Assembly: GCA_022562855.1 (NCBI GenBank)
Contig: JADFON010000119.1
Coordinates: forward strand, 1-6,194
DNA length: 6,194 nucleotides
Reading direction: 5' to 3'
Origin: Candidatus Zhuqueibacterota bacterium
Lineage (GTDB): Bacteria; SM23-31
Under the pieces are notes generated by a model. It had not been told where the DNA came from and searched no databases. It saw nothing but the letters and a program-made list of their open reading frames with translations. Positions 1-5,953 of the stretch are shown here, in pieces; the first letter of the stretch is position 1; each line of letters begins with the position of its first letter. The translations under genes and the position numbers were made by a program.

Positions 1-665
1 GAACCGTCGGGAGACCACGTTGGCGAACCGTCGGAGGCAAGATTATTTGTCAAATTTACCGGATCCGATCCATCGGTTTGCATGACATAAAGCTCAAAAT
101 TACCGTCTCTCTGAGAACTGAATGCTATTTGTGTACCATCCGGAGACCACTGAGGAGCGTTGTCTGAAGTTATATTATTTGTCAACTTTGTTTCATTTGT
201 ACCATCAATATTTATTACAAAAATTTCGCTTGGTATAATGCGTACAGAGAAGTATACAATCTGACCGCCGTCGGGAGACCACGAAGGCTCCTGATCATTG
301 AGACCTTCAAAATTATCTGTCACCATTACAGGATTTGAACCGTCGGCAATCATAATATAGATTTCTAAATTTTCATCCCTGTTTGTATAAAAAGCGATTC
401 TGGTTCCGTCAGGAGACCACGTTGGAGCGCTGTCAAAATACACGTTGTTGGTCAACCTGACTTGATTTGAACCGTCGGCGTTCATAACATAAATTTCAAA
501 ATTTCCGTCCCTGTTCGTTGCAAAAGCAATCTTTGTCCCATCCGGTGACCATGCAGCATTGACTTCGAGGGCAATATCTTCGTCGCCGATACTGACAGTC
601 GGATTGTTAGTGCATGATAGTGCACAGACTAATAATAAACCTAAGATTAAATTTTTTGCTTTCAT
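1..665 (-). CDS. Beta-propeller (WD40-like/PD40, TolB-type) lipoprotein, N-terminal part
   Basis: The gene runs off the left edge; 221 codons plus two bases are visible, open throughout. It starts at ATG 665 with a weak ribosome site (AAAAG). Residues 1-17 form a short signal peptide (Lys2, Lys4, then a Leu/Ile/Val core) ending in Ala-Leu-Ser before Cys18, a loose lipobox, so export and lipidation at Cys18 are likely but not certain. From residue 39 the protein is built of repeats, each beginning WSPDG (residues 39, 83, 129, 173, 217; spacing 44, 46, 44, 44). Most units continue as IAF-x-x-x-RD-x-N-x-E-[IL]-Y-[VI]-M-x-x-DGS and then LTNN, the PD40/TolB C-terminal propeller pattern. The unit from residue 129 is the most diverged. 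Five blade starts are visible and more probably lie beyond the edge. Such proteins usually bind proteins or glycans in the envelope; the partner is unknown. It lies downstream of frdD in the same direction but 266 bp away, probably as a separate unit. Confidence 0.85.
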   Translation of the reverse strand, partial: MKAKNLILGLLLVCALSCTNNPTVSIGDEDIALEVNAAWSPDGTKIAFATNRDGNFEIYVMNADGSNQVRLTNNVYFDSAPTWSPDGTRIAFYTNRDENLEIYIMIADGSNPVMVTDNFEGLNDQEPSWSPDGGQIVYFSVRIIPSEIFVINIDGTNETKLTNNITSDNAPQWSPDGTQIAFSSQRDGNFELYVMQTDGSDPVNLTNNLASDGSPTWSPDG

Positions 666-702
666 ATTTATGCTTTTCAACTTGATTAAACCAGATGTTT
701 TC

Positions 703-722
703 CACGTAGCGGTCGCTACGTG
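703..722. repeat. Near-perfect 20-bp palindrome, copy 1 of a REP-like element
   Basis: CACGTAGCG and CGCTACGTG are exact inverse complements separated by GT. As RNA this gives an 8-bp stem with a four-base loop (GGTC on the plus strand, GACC on the minus strand). It lies 38 bp upstream of the lipoprotein start. Neither strand has a T-run after it, so it is not a usual intrinsic terminator. A related copy lies at 1314-1334, on the other side of frdD. Confidence 0.8.
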
Positions 723-752
723 AACATACAATTCGACCCATTAATATGTTCA
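721..752. repeat. 8-bp inverted repeat adjoining the palindrome
   Basis: TGAACATA (721-728) and TATGTTCA (745-752) are perfect inverse complements around a 16-bp spacer. The left arm shares two bases with the end of the palindrome at 703-722. The right arm touches the candidate -10 box of the lipoprotein promoter. It could be an operator or the first of two tandem hairpins in read-through RNA; no regulator can be assigned. Confidence 0.55.
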
Positions 753-753
753 A

Positions 754-782
754 AAAATATCATTTTTTACCGTAAATATCAA
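754..782 (-). promoter_or_regulatory. Candidate sigma70-type promoter of the lipoprotein gene
   Basis: On the minus strand TTGATA (777-782, five of six matches to TTGACA) is followed after 17 bp by TATTTT (754-759, four of six matches to TATAAT). Transcription would begin near 747 and give a leader of about 80 nt carrying the 703-722 hairpin. In AT-rich DNA such a match can arise by chance. Confidence 0.4.
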
Positions 783-931
783 GATGTTTTAAGGTTAAAA
801 AATATTTTCGGCATTACATATGGAGTTTATCCAAAGGCAGGCGTTCAAAGCAGGAAGGATTTTTTGACCGCGAACGGGGTAATGTTAATCCAACTTTTAC
901 CAATCACGCAGTGATTACTACGTCATACAAA

Positions 932-1282
932 TTAAACACGCCACAGAAGAAACACGGCAATGATTGTTCCGGTAATGGCGCCACCGTATGAAAAAAACGC
1001 CAATACCGGTTTGTTTTTCCATATACCGGTATGCAGTATAGTAAAATAAAACCTGTGTGCAAAATGAAAAAAAGGAAGCGCAATAATAACAAGAAGTATC
1101 ACCTTCATAAACGGATTGCTTACAGCATTGTGCATCCGCTCATAGGAAAAAACCGATTCATCCACAAGATCGAACGGGATAATAAATCCAATTATCAATA
1201 TCAGGATGGGTATGAAAACCGCAGCCATTACACCGCCAGCGGAAAACAATGCCCACCACATAGGTTCAATGGATTTCTTCAT
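932..1282 (-). CDS. frdD: Fumarate reductase membrane anchor subunit D
   Basis: This 116-residue hydrophobic protein is one of two subunits that hold fumarate reductase in the cytoplasmic membrane and form its quinol site. It matches E. coli FrdD (119 aa) along its length: E-P-M-W-W-A-L-F-S-A-G-G at 6-17, SYERM at 46-50, and LPFFHFAHRFYF at 69-80, aligning with the LPLWCGLHRMHH stretch of E. coli. Three membrane segments are seen, near 18-36, 58-75 and 94-113. Trp10 and His76 match residues near the quinone site in E. coli. The family usually has no haem, and no pair of haem-ligating histidines is evident here. Start is ATG 1282 with only a weak ribosome site; the better purine run GGAAAG lies too far upstream. 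It is the last frd gene, 74 bp after frdC, with the second copy of the palindromic element in that gap. No convincing terminator follows. Confidence 0.9.
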   Translation of the reverse strand: MKKSIEPMWWALFSAGGVMAAVFIPILILIIGFIIPFDLVDESVFSYERMHNAVSNPFMKVILLVIIALPFFHFAHRFYFTILHTGIWKNKPVLAFFSYGGAITGTIIAVFLLWRV

Positions 1283-1300
1283 AACTTTTTATTTTTATCT

Positions 1301-1334
1301 TTCCACGCAGCGCCACATGAGCGGTCGCTATGTG
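1301..1334. repeat. Second copy of the REP-like palindromic element, in the frdC-frdD gap
   Basis: Left arm CACATGAGCG (1314-1323) pairs with CGCTATGTG (1326-1334) with one bulged G, around the same GT centre as copy 1. Both copies share AGCGGTCGCTA and a left flank of the TTTCCACG[CT]AGCG type. In copy 2 the left-arm-like sequence occurs twice (CCACGCAGCG at 1303-1312, then CCACATGAGCG at 1313-1323), as if partly duplicated. A palindromic TGTCGACA follows at 1335-1342. The element lies 19 bp or more upstream of the frdD start. Confidence 0.7.
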
Positions 1335-1356
1335 TGTCGACATCCCATGTTATTAT

Positions 1357-1737
1357 TTAATATAATATTAACCAAGCTATTACAATCGAAACGCCAATCC
1401 ATCCTCCATAAACCGCTCCAAGTACCATAAACTCGGGGACCTTTTTCTCTCCTATCCAGACCACCATTACTTTTGGAGTAAGATTGAACCAGGTAAAGGT
1501 ATGATAAAGAGCAAAAACAAGCACAATCCAGTGGACGATAATCATAAATGTCGAATCCAGAAACGCCACCATATTGTCAAACGTTTCGCGTCCTTGACCA
1601 AGAGAATAGATAAAAACCAGCAAGAACAGACAAAATCCGGCAATAAAGAGGCTTGTCATTTCCCGAATGATAAACATAAAATAAGGCTTGCGGTGCAGCC
1701 AAAACATGTGCGGCGGCGGTCTATAATAGGGTTTCAT
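1357..1737 (-). CDS. frdC: Fumarate reductase membrane anchor subunit C
   Basis: This 126-residue protein is the other membrane anchor of quinol:fumarate reductase and aligns with E. coli FrdC (131 aa). It begins with a basic, proline-rich cytoplasmic stretch (K-P-Y-Y-R-P at 2-7, R-K-P-Y-F at 16-20), followed by three membrane segments near 28-46, 63-82 and 104-125. Glu26 in I-R-E-M-T matches E. coli FrdC Glu29, implicated in quinone-linked proton handling. His79 in Y-H-T-F-T-W-F matches His82. L-T-P-K at 86-89 matches the family L-A-P-K. Start is ATG 1737, preceded by GGAG (1748-1751) ten bases upstream, the clearest ribosome site in the operon. It lies 78 bp after frdB; that gap holds only a weak imperfect inverted repeat (CCGGAATTT / AAATTCGG on the coding strand). 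Confidence 0.92.
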   Translation of the reverse strand: MKPYYRPPPHMFWLHRKPYFMFIIREMTSLFIAGFCLFLLVFIYSLGQGRETFDNMVAFLDSTFMIIVHWIVLVFALYHTFTWFNLTPKVMVVWIGEKKVPEFMVLGAVYGGWIGVSIVIAWLILY

Positions 1738-1815
1738 TCGATTATTTCTCCAACTCCGAATTTAATTTAATCACTACAGTTACTAATTGCTATAAAATTC
1801 CGGCATCTCCCCGTT

Positions 1816-2568
1816 CTATTTTTTTCCCCCGAATGGCCATAGAATCGATTTTACAAAATTCTGCGTGTTTGTAACTTTTGCCTGTTGTATCGCGGCAGCA
1901 GGGTCCACATCTTCCGGGCAGACTTTGCTGCATTCACCGACAAACGTACAATCCCAGATTCCCTCGTGTTTTCCAATATATTCATTACGTTGGTCCTGAC
2001 CATCATCCCGCGAATCGAGATTGTAGCGCTGGGCAAGGGCAATTGCGGCTGGTCCAATAAAATTATTGTCGACTACATACACCGGGCAAGCTGAGTAACA
2101 AAGCAAACAATTGATACACATCGAAAATTGTATGAATTTCTCCAACTGGACAGGGCTTTGTAGATACTCTCCTTTATCGATCGTTTTTTCTTTGTCCTTA
2201 TCCCGAATCATCCATGGTTTGACGTTTTCGAGCTTGGTCATAAAATCATCCATTACAATGACCAGGTCGCGTTCAACAGGAAAACCAAGCAGCGGTTCCA
2301 CCTTCACTTTTTTGGGATAATAATCCTTTAGAAATGTCGCACATGTCAGCTTGGGAATCCCATTGATCATCATACCGCAGCTACCGCATACCCCCATCCT
2401 GCACGACCATCTGTAAGAAAGTGAGCCGTCCATTTTGTCCTTAATATGATTTATCGCATCGAGAATAACCCAGTCATCTTCAAATTCAACTTCATATGAC
2501 CGGTAAGCCGGCTGCTCATCTATTTCCGGTATATAACGAAATATTTCAAGCTCTATAGTTTTACCCAT
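1816..2568 (-). CDS. frdB: Fumarate reductase iron-sulfur subunit
   Basis: This subunit passes electrons from the membrane quinol site to the flavin of FrdA. The chosen start, ATG 2568, gives 250 residues. It has an N-terminal plant-type ferredoxin domain with Cys56, 61, 64 and 76 for [2Fe-2S], inside S-C-R-M-G-V-C-G-S-C-G-M-M. A C-terminal bacterial ferredoxin domain has Cys151, 154, 157 and 217 for [4Fe-4S] and Cys161, 207 and 213 for [3Fe-4S]. From memory these sit one and three positions from the E. coli FrdB cysteines, which fixes the reading. The frame is open to TTG 2631 (271 aa), but the extra 21 residues have no family match and the DNA there forms a hairpin, so ATG is preferred; GAG lies seven bases upstream of it. 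Spacing is 106 bp from frdA and 78 bp to frdC. Confidence 0.96.
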   Translation of the reverse strand: MGKTIELEIFRYIPEIDEQPAYRSYEVEFEDDWVILDAINHIKDKMDGSLSYRWSCRMGVCGSCGMMINGIPKLTCATFLKDYYPKKVKVEPLLGFPVERDLVIVMDDFMTKLENVKPWMIRDKDKEKTIDKGEYLQSPVQLEKFIQFSMCINCLLCYSACPVYVVDNNFIGPAAIALAQRYNLDSRDDGQDQRNEYIGKHEGIWDCTFVGECSKVCPEDVDPAAAIQQAKVTNTQNFVKSILWPFGGKK

Positions 2569-2595
2569 AATTTTTCTCGTGTACACATAGTATCG

Positions 2596-2626
2596 GCATC
2601 CCGGTTTAGATTTAATTTCGGGATGC
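2596..2626 (-). repeat. Hairpin in the frdA-frdB gap
   Basis: GCATCCCG (2596-2603) and CGGGATGC (2619-2626) are perfect 8-bp inverse complements with a 15-base AT-rich loop. The stem is GC-rich in AT-rich surroundings. On the transcript it would fold 27 nt before the frdB ATG and just after the alternative TTG. No U-run follows, so it is unlikely to terminate; a role in mRNA processing or stability, or in translation of frdB, is inference. Confidence 0.6.
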
Positions 2627-2674
2627 GACAATCATCACATAACACTTTTCAAGTTGCTCCGGATTTCTATAATT

Positions 2675-4426
2675 CTATCTTCCGTAAACTCGTTCTGCCG
2701 GAGGCCACTTTGTTATAATAACATCTTTGTAATCGATTTTCGGAATATCACCTGTATAGTGCGCCATCGAATGTTTGAGGTAATTATCATCATCCCTGCC
2801 GGTGAAATCAGACCGTTGGTGAGAACCCCGGCTCTCCTTTCTGTCAAGAGCACAGTGAGATAATGCCTGCGCAACTTCAAGCATCCCCTCAAGCTCAAGG
2901 GCAACTGTTACTTCGGTATTGAATGTCGACGTATTGTCTTCGATTTTAATATTTGCAAACCTCTCTTTGAGTTCTGCAAGTTTATCACAGGTTTTTCTGA
3001 TACCCTGTTCGTTTCTGAAAATTCCCACACCTGAATCCATATATTCTTGCATCTCTTCCCTGAGACCTGAAATATTCTCCGTTCCGCTTTCTTTCTGATA
3101 AAATCCTTTCAATATCCTATTTTGTTCGTCTTTTTCCTGACTTTCAAGAGCAGAAATATCCGGACCGGGATTATTTTTAGCATGGTTTGCAGCGCCTTCT
3201 CCGGCAATACGTCCAAATACAAGTAGTTCTGTCAGTGAGTTTGAGCCAAGACGGTTTGCACCATTTATGGAAACACACGCACATTCACCCGCGGCAAACA
3301 GACCCGGTATCACTGTAGCGGTATCTATATCAGTGTCTATTCCGCCCATAGTGTAATGTAGAACAGGACGCACTGGAATCGGTTCAAAAACCGGATCGAT
3401 ACCCGCATACTTCGTTGCAAGTTCCCTCACAAACGGGATTTTTTTGTTGATTATCTTTTCGCCAAGGTGTCTGATATCGAGATGCACTACATGTCCATAT
3501 GGTCCCGGGATGGTGCCTCCCTTTTCATGTTCCAGAACGAACGCCTGACTCAACCTGTCTCTCGGACCCAGTTCCATACTTTTTTTTACCGGGTGATCGG
3601 GGTCGTTTATATCCAACGGTTTCCCTAAATCGTAATCCTGTAGATACCGGTAACCATCTTTATTGACAAGAATACCACCCTCCCCGCGTGCTGCTTCGGT
3701 AATGAGTATCCCCGTTCCCGGAAGACCGGTAGGATGGAACTGCATGAATTCCAAATCTTTTAGCGGCACACCTGCCCTGAATGCCAGGGCTAAACCGTCT
3801 CCGGTTTTAATCGAGCCGTTTGTCGTAAAAGGATATAATCTTCCTGCCCCCCCCGTACATATAATTACCGATTTAGCTGCAATAGCCTGGACTTTTCCCG
3901 AACGAATCTCAAGAGCGGTTACTCCCTGGCACCTGCCGTTTTCGACAAGGATTTTTGTCGCAAACCATTCATCATACCGGATAATATTATCATATTTAAG
4001 AGAGGTTTGAAACAATGTATGCAGCAGGTGAAAGCCTGTTTTATCCGAAGCAAACCATGTCCGTTCGATATTCATCCCGCCGAATGGTCTAACCGCTACT
4101 TTTCCATCGGATTCGCGGCTCCAGGGACATCCCCAATGCTCAAGTTGTATCAACTCTTCCGGGGCTTTTTTAACGAAAAGCTCTACTGCGTCCTGGTCCG
4201 GCATCCAATCACCACCGGAAATTGTATCCATGCAGTGGTTTTCAAAACTGTCATTGTCCTTTATGACCCCGGCAGCGCCTCCCTCTGCTGCAACGGTATG
4301 GCTTCTCATCGGATAGACTTTGCTAACCACCGCAACGCTTAATTCAGGATCGATTTCTCCGATTGCTATTGCGGCTCTTAGACCGGCTCCGCCACCGCCA
4401 ATTATTAAAATATCGTGTTTCAGCAT
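2675..4426 (-). CDS. frdA: Fumarate reductase flavoprotein subunit
   Basis: This is the catalytic subunit, reducing fumarate to succinate on the cytoplasmic side (family function). It has 583 residues against 602 in E. coli FrdA, lacking mainly the Ala/Lys-rich tail after R-V-Y-G. It has the Rossmann FAD loop G-G-G-G-A-G at 10-15 and [10 protein letters not shown] at 41-50, where His43 is the expected covalent flavin attachment. A second FAD-binding stretch, T-G-G-A-G-R, is at 191-196. Active-site candidates are His231 (H-P-T-G), Glu244, Arg289 (G-P-R-D), His357 (H-Y-T-M-G-G) and Arg392 ([10 protein letters not shown]). K-E-S-R-G-x-H-Q-R and R-D-D-D-N near the C terminus are also typical. The E. 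coli-like FrdC/FrdD partners and A-B-C-D order favour fumarate reductase over succinate dehydrogenase, although these enzymes can run both ways. Start is ATG 4426 with weak AAGAAA upstream; it is the first gene of the operon. Confidence 0.97.
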   Translation of the reverse strand: MLKHDILIIGGGGAGLRAAIAIGEIDPELSVAVVSKVYPMRSHTVAAEGGAAGVIKDNDSFENHCMDTISGGDWMPDQDAVELFVKKAPEELIQLEHWGCPWSRESDGKVAVRPFGGMNIERTWFASDKTGFHLLHTLFQTSLKYDNIIRYDEWFATKILVENGRCQGVTALEIRSGKVQAIAAKSVIICTGGAGRLYPFTTNGSIKTGDGLALAFRAGVPLKDLEFMQFHPTGLPGTGILITEAARGEGGILVNKDGYRYLQDYDLGKPLDINDPDHPVKKSMELGPRDRLSQAFVLEHEKGGTIPGPYGHVVHLDIRHLGEKIINKKIPFVRELATKYAGIDPVFEPIPVRPVLHYTMGGIDTDIDTATVIPGLFAAGECACVSINGANRLGSNSLTELLVFGRIAGEGAANHAKNNPGPDISALESQEKDEQNRILKGFYQKESGTENISGLREEMQEYMDSGVGIFRNEQGIRKTCDKLAELKERFANIKIEDNTSTFNTEVTVALELEGMLEVAQALSHCALDRKESRGSHQRSDFTGRDDDNYLKHSMAHYTGDIPKIDYKDVIITKWPPAERVYGR

Positions 4427-4476
4427 AAGGTATTTCTTAGGATGTAAACCCTGATAGTGATAGTTATTAGGAAGGT

Positions 4477-4504
4477 ATTCAATATTGATTCAGAAAATTC
4501 AATA
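4477..4504. promoter_or_regulatory. Two TATTGAAT direct repeats upstream of frdA
   Basis: ATTCAATA occurs at 4477-4484 and 4497-4504 (TATTGAAT on the frd strand), exactly 20 bp apart. The first copy overlaps the palindrome TCAATATTGA (4479-4488), and TATTGA (4483-4488) also pairs with TCAATA (4499-4504). The spacing is near two helical turns, as expected for a dimer-binding site. It does not match the FNR consensus TTGATnnnnATCAA. It lies 51-78 bp upstream of the frdA start. Confidence 0.35.
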
Positions 4505-4522
4505 CAGAAAAACAAAACTGAC

Positions 4523-4561
4523 AAGGTACAAATATTTTAGTTATTGTCAAGCTAAAATATT
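4523..4561 (-). promoter_or_regulatory. Candidate frd promoter inside a 10-bp inverted repeat
   Basis: AATATTTTAG (4531-4540) and CTAAAATATT (4552-4561) are perfect inverse complements with an 11-bp spacer, centres 21 bp apart. The spacer contains a perfect minus-strand TTGACA (4545-4550). The best -10 at 16 bp is the poor TACCTT (4523-4528); a weak -10 fits a promoter that needs an activator. The inverted repeat could be that operator. Transcription would begin near 4516, giving a leader of about 90 nt. The promoter assignment is tentative; the repeat itself is directly seen. Confidence 0.4.
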
Positions 4562-4652
4562 CAAACTATTAACATTTATCCGGTAATTAACAAAAAATAA
4601 AATCCGGCACATAAAATTCTTTGAAAAACAGATGCCAATACAAGGAACCTTC

Positions 4653-4676
4653 AAAAAAACCAAGTTATATAAATTG
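4653..4676 (-). terminator. Weak intrinsic terminator after the MBL-fold gene
   Basis: On the minus strand CAATTTA-TA-TAACTTG can form a 7-bp AT-rich stem with one mismatch, directly followed by G and seven T (A-run at 4653-4659). It lies 39 bp past the stop at 4715. Position and U-tract fit; the weak stem makes efficiency doubtful. Confidence 0.4.
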
Positions 4677-4714
4677 TAATAGATGGAGGAACTTATGGGA
4701 ATATCAGGCAGAGT

Positions 4715-5677
4715 TTATAGTTTAATTACCTGCCCCTCATAGGCGGCAAAACTATTAGGAAATAATTTTTTTGATTTAGTATCGATTAAATCCAATATTT
4801 TGTCATTGTTGTTTGGGTCATGATGTACTAACCCGAGCTTTTTAACTCCGGCGCTTTTTGCTACTTCCACTGCCATTTCCATGGTACTATGTCCAAAGCC
4901 CTGCTTATTGCCCATAGCCGATTTGTAATCATCCTTTAGGTATCCGGCATCGTGTAAAAGTAAATCAACTCCCTTTGAAAAATTTATCAGCCGGGTATCA
5001 CCGTACACGTATCCCTCTGTATCAGTAGCAATTACAATGCTTTTCCCGGCAAATTCAATCTTGTAAACAAGTACACCTTCATTAGGATGTGCATAGCTTT
5101 TCATCGATGATATTTTGATATCCGAAGTCTTCTCGGTCTGCTTTTTCCGTTCAAATTCGCGGTATCCGTTTATTACGTTCGGAATACCCTTCTTGGTGCT
5201 CCAATAAACCGTTTCTATCTGGGAAATCGATCGAAAAAGCATCAATGAGTGCATGTCGATACGGGAGACAGGAAGATAGGGAGGAAGCAAACTTGAAGTA
5301 ATGGCTTCCTCAAAGGGAAGCCTTGCGGAATCCGGTCCATAAATATAAAAAGTACTGTCAGGAAGAAATATGGGAGAGAAAAATGGAAGCCCCTGTGTAT
5401 GGTCAACGTGAACATGGGAAAAAAGCAATACTGCCTCGATGGAGGTTCTCGATTCAAAATCAGAACCTGACTTGATATACGCGCTCATCAAATCCTTGCC
5501 GAGATTCACTATTCCCGTACCCGCGTCCACAATAATAAGGCTGCCGCCAGCCCAAATCTCGTAGCACGAAGTACTGCCTCCATATTTTACGAAATCTTTT
5601 CCGCCGACAGGATAACTTCCTCGTACACCGCGGATTATTATTTTGAATTCGGATTGATTTTTTGATGCAGAAATCAC
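4715..5677 (-). CDS. MBL-fold metallo-hydrolase (Lactamase_B_2 / PhnP-RNase Z-like)
   Basis: This 320-residue predicted cytoplasmic enzyme has no signal peptide or membrane segment. It opens with R-G-V-R-G-S-Y-P-V-G-G (16-26) and Y-G-G-S-T-S-C (32-38), a hallmark of a broad family of phosphodiesterase-like MBL hydrolases. The metal motif H-V-H-V-D-H at 88-93 gives His88, His90, Asp92 and His93. Later candidate ligands are His197 (H-P-N-E-G), Asp219 (A-T-D-T-E-G) and a His in G-H-S-T (263) or L-V-H-H-D-P (285-286). All expected ligands are present, so it is probably active. Known relatives cleave phosphodiesters, but the substrate, whether cyclic nucleotide, RNA or other, cannot be told. A charged stretch near 173-186 is likely a loop. 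The start is GTG 5677: no in-frame ATG precedes the conserved strand, and the ribosome site is poor. It has gaps of over 270 bp on both sides, so it is probably transcribed alone. Confidence 0.85.
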   Translation of the reverse strand: MISASKNQSEFKIIIRGVRGSYPVGGKDFVKYGGSTSCYEIWAGGSLIIVDAGTGIVNLGKDLMSAYIKSGSDFESRTSIEAVLLFSHVHVDHTQGLPFFSPIFLPDSTFYIYGPDSARLPFEEAITSSLLPPYLPVSRIDMHSLMLFRSISQIETVYWSTKKGIPNVINGYREFERKKQTEKTSDIKISSMKSYAHPNEGVLVYKIEFAGKSIVIATDTEGYVYGDTRLINFSKGVDLLLHDAGYLKDDYKSAMGNKQGFGHSTMEMAVEVAKSAGVKKLGLVHHDPNNNDKILDLIDTKSKKLFPNSFAAYEGQVIKL

Positions 5678-5730
5678 GTTTAGATACCCCGATAAATAAG
5701 ATTTAATCCATATTTGAATTACGGGTGAGC

Positions 5731-5759
5731 ATTATATATAATGATAAGGTTATTTACAA
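5731..5759 (-). promoter_or_regulatory. Candidate proximal promoter of the MBL-fold gene
   Basis: On the minus strand TTGTAA (5754-5759, four of six matches) is followed after exactly 17 bp by a perfect TATAAT (5731-5736). Transcription would begin near 5724, giving a leader of about 47 nt. The -10 lies in the 12-bp palindrome ATTATATATAAT (5731-5742), so a TATAAT also reads on the plus strand, where no gene is seen. Confidence 0.5.
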
Positions 5760-5767
5760 CCTGAGGT

Positions 5768-5795
5768 TGATCCGTCTCGATCAGCGGGACCGGAT
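5768..5795. other. GC-rich islet with two mutually exclusive hairpins
   Basis: This is a GC-rich block between very AT-rich flanks. TGATC (5768-5772) pairs with GATCA (5779-5783). Alternatively ATCCGTC (5770-5776) pairs with GACCGGAT (5788-5795) with one bulge. The two folds share bases and exclude each other. It would be in the leader only if transcription began at the distal promoter near 5881. It matches no riboswitch class I recognise and could equally be a degenerate palindromic repeat. Confidence 0.3.
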
Positions 5796-5871
5796 GGGAA
5801 TTATAATTGGAAAATAATTCCTCTGATTTGTGCAGTTATTAATATTAAAAACAATAAGATACGAATTCGTT

Positions 5872-5906
5872 TATACTAAATTTCATTAAATATACTATAT
5901 TTCATT
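5872..5906. repeat. Two 16-bp direct repeats over the distal promoter
   Basis: TATACTAAATTTCATT (5872-5887) and TATACTATATTTCATT (5891-5906) match at 15 of 16 positions with a 19-bp period. One lies in the promoter spacer, the other just past the -10 over the expected start of transcription. That placement suits repressor sites. The perfect palindrome ACGAATTCGT (5861-5870) adjoins them. Confidence 0.55.
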
Positions 5907-5917
5907 TTTGTAGTCAA
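5889..5917 (-). promoter_or_regulatory. Candidate distal promoter upstream of the MBL-fold gene
   Basis: Minus-strand TTGACT (5912-5917, five of six matches) is followed after 17 bp by TATATT (5889-5894, five of six matches). This is the best paired match in the window. It would start RNA near 5881, about 205 nt before the GTG, so the leader would carry the GC-rich hairpin islet. It begins 36 bp past the acyl-CoA dehydrogenase stop. Confidence 0.5.
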
Positions 5918-5953
5918 GTTTCTTTTTTCCAACTTAAAATTATGTGATTCGCA

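Noticed and set aside
1-665. Periodic DNA similarity of about 135 bp, first considered as a tandem repeat array.
   Set aside because: The period matches the 44-46-residue WSPDG blades of a continuous coding frame, so it is explained by the protein repeat.
720-914. An open reading frame of 64 codons on the plus strand beginning with GTG.
   Set aside because: The start lies inside the palindromic element, there is no ribosome site, and the composition and sequence resemble no family I know. It is in an intergenic gap of an otherwise one-directional region.
902-916. Stem-loop AATCAC-GCA-GTGATT just after the frdD stop as a possible operon terminator.
   Set aside because: The stem is six base pairs and AT-rich, and is followed on the minus strand by GGTAAAAG rather than a T-run, so it does not fit an intrinsic terminator.
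2569-2631. A 21-residue N-terminal extension of FrdB from TTG 2631.
   Set aside because: FrdB from E. coli begins where ATG 2568 begins, the cysteine spacing agrees with that start, and the extra DNA is largely taken up by a hairpin.
4686-4742. A plus-strand mini-ORF of 15 codons (ATG 4695 to TAG 4742) with an excellent ribosome site, GGAGG five bases before the ATG.
   Set aside because: It overlaps the 3' end of the MBL-fold gene on the other strand, is very short, has no recognisable sequence or promoter, and may be chance. It could be a relic of a lost gene, but nothing supports that.
5915-5935. CAAGTT/AACTT inverted repeat after the acyl-CoA dehydrogenase stop as a terminator.
   Set aside because: Only five paired bases with a ten-base loop, and no T-run on the coding-strand side.
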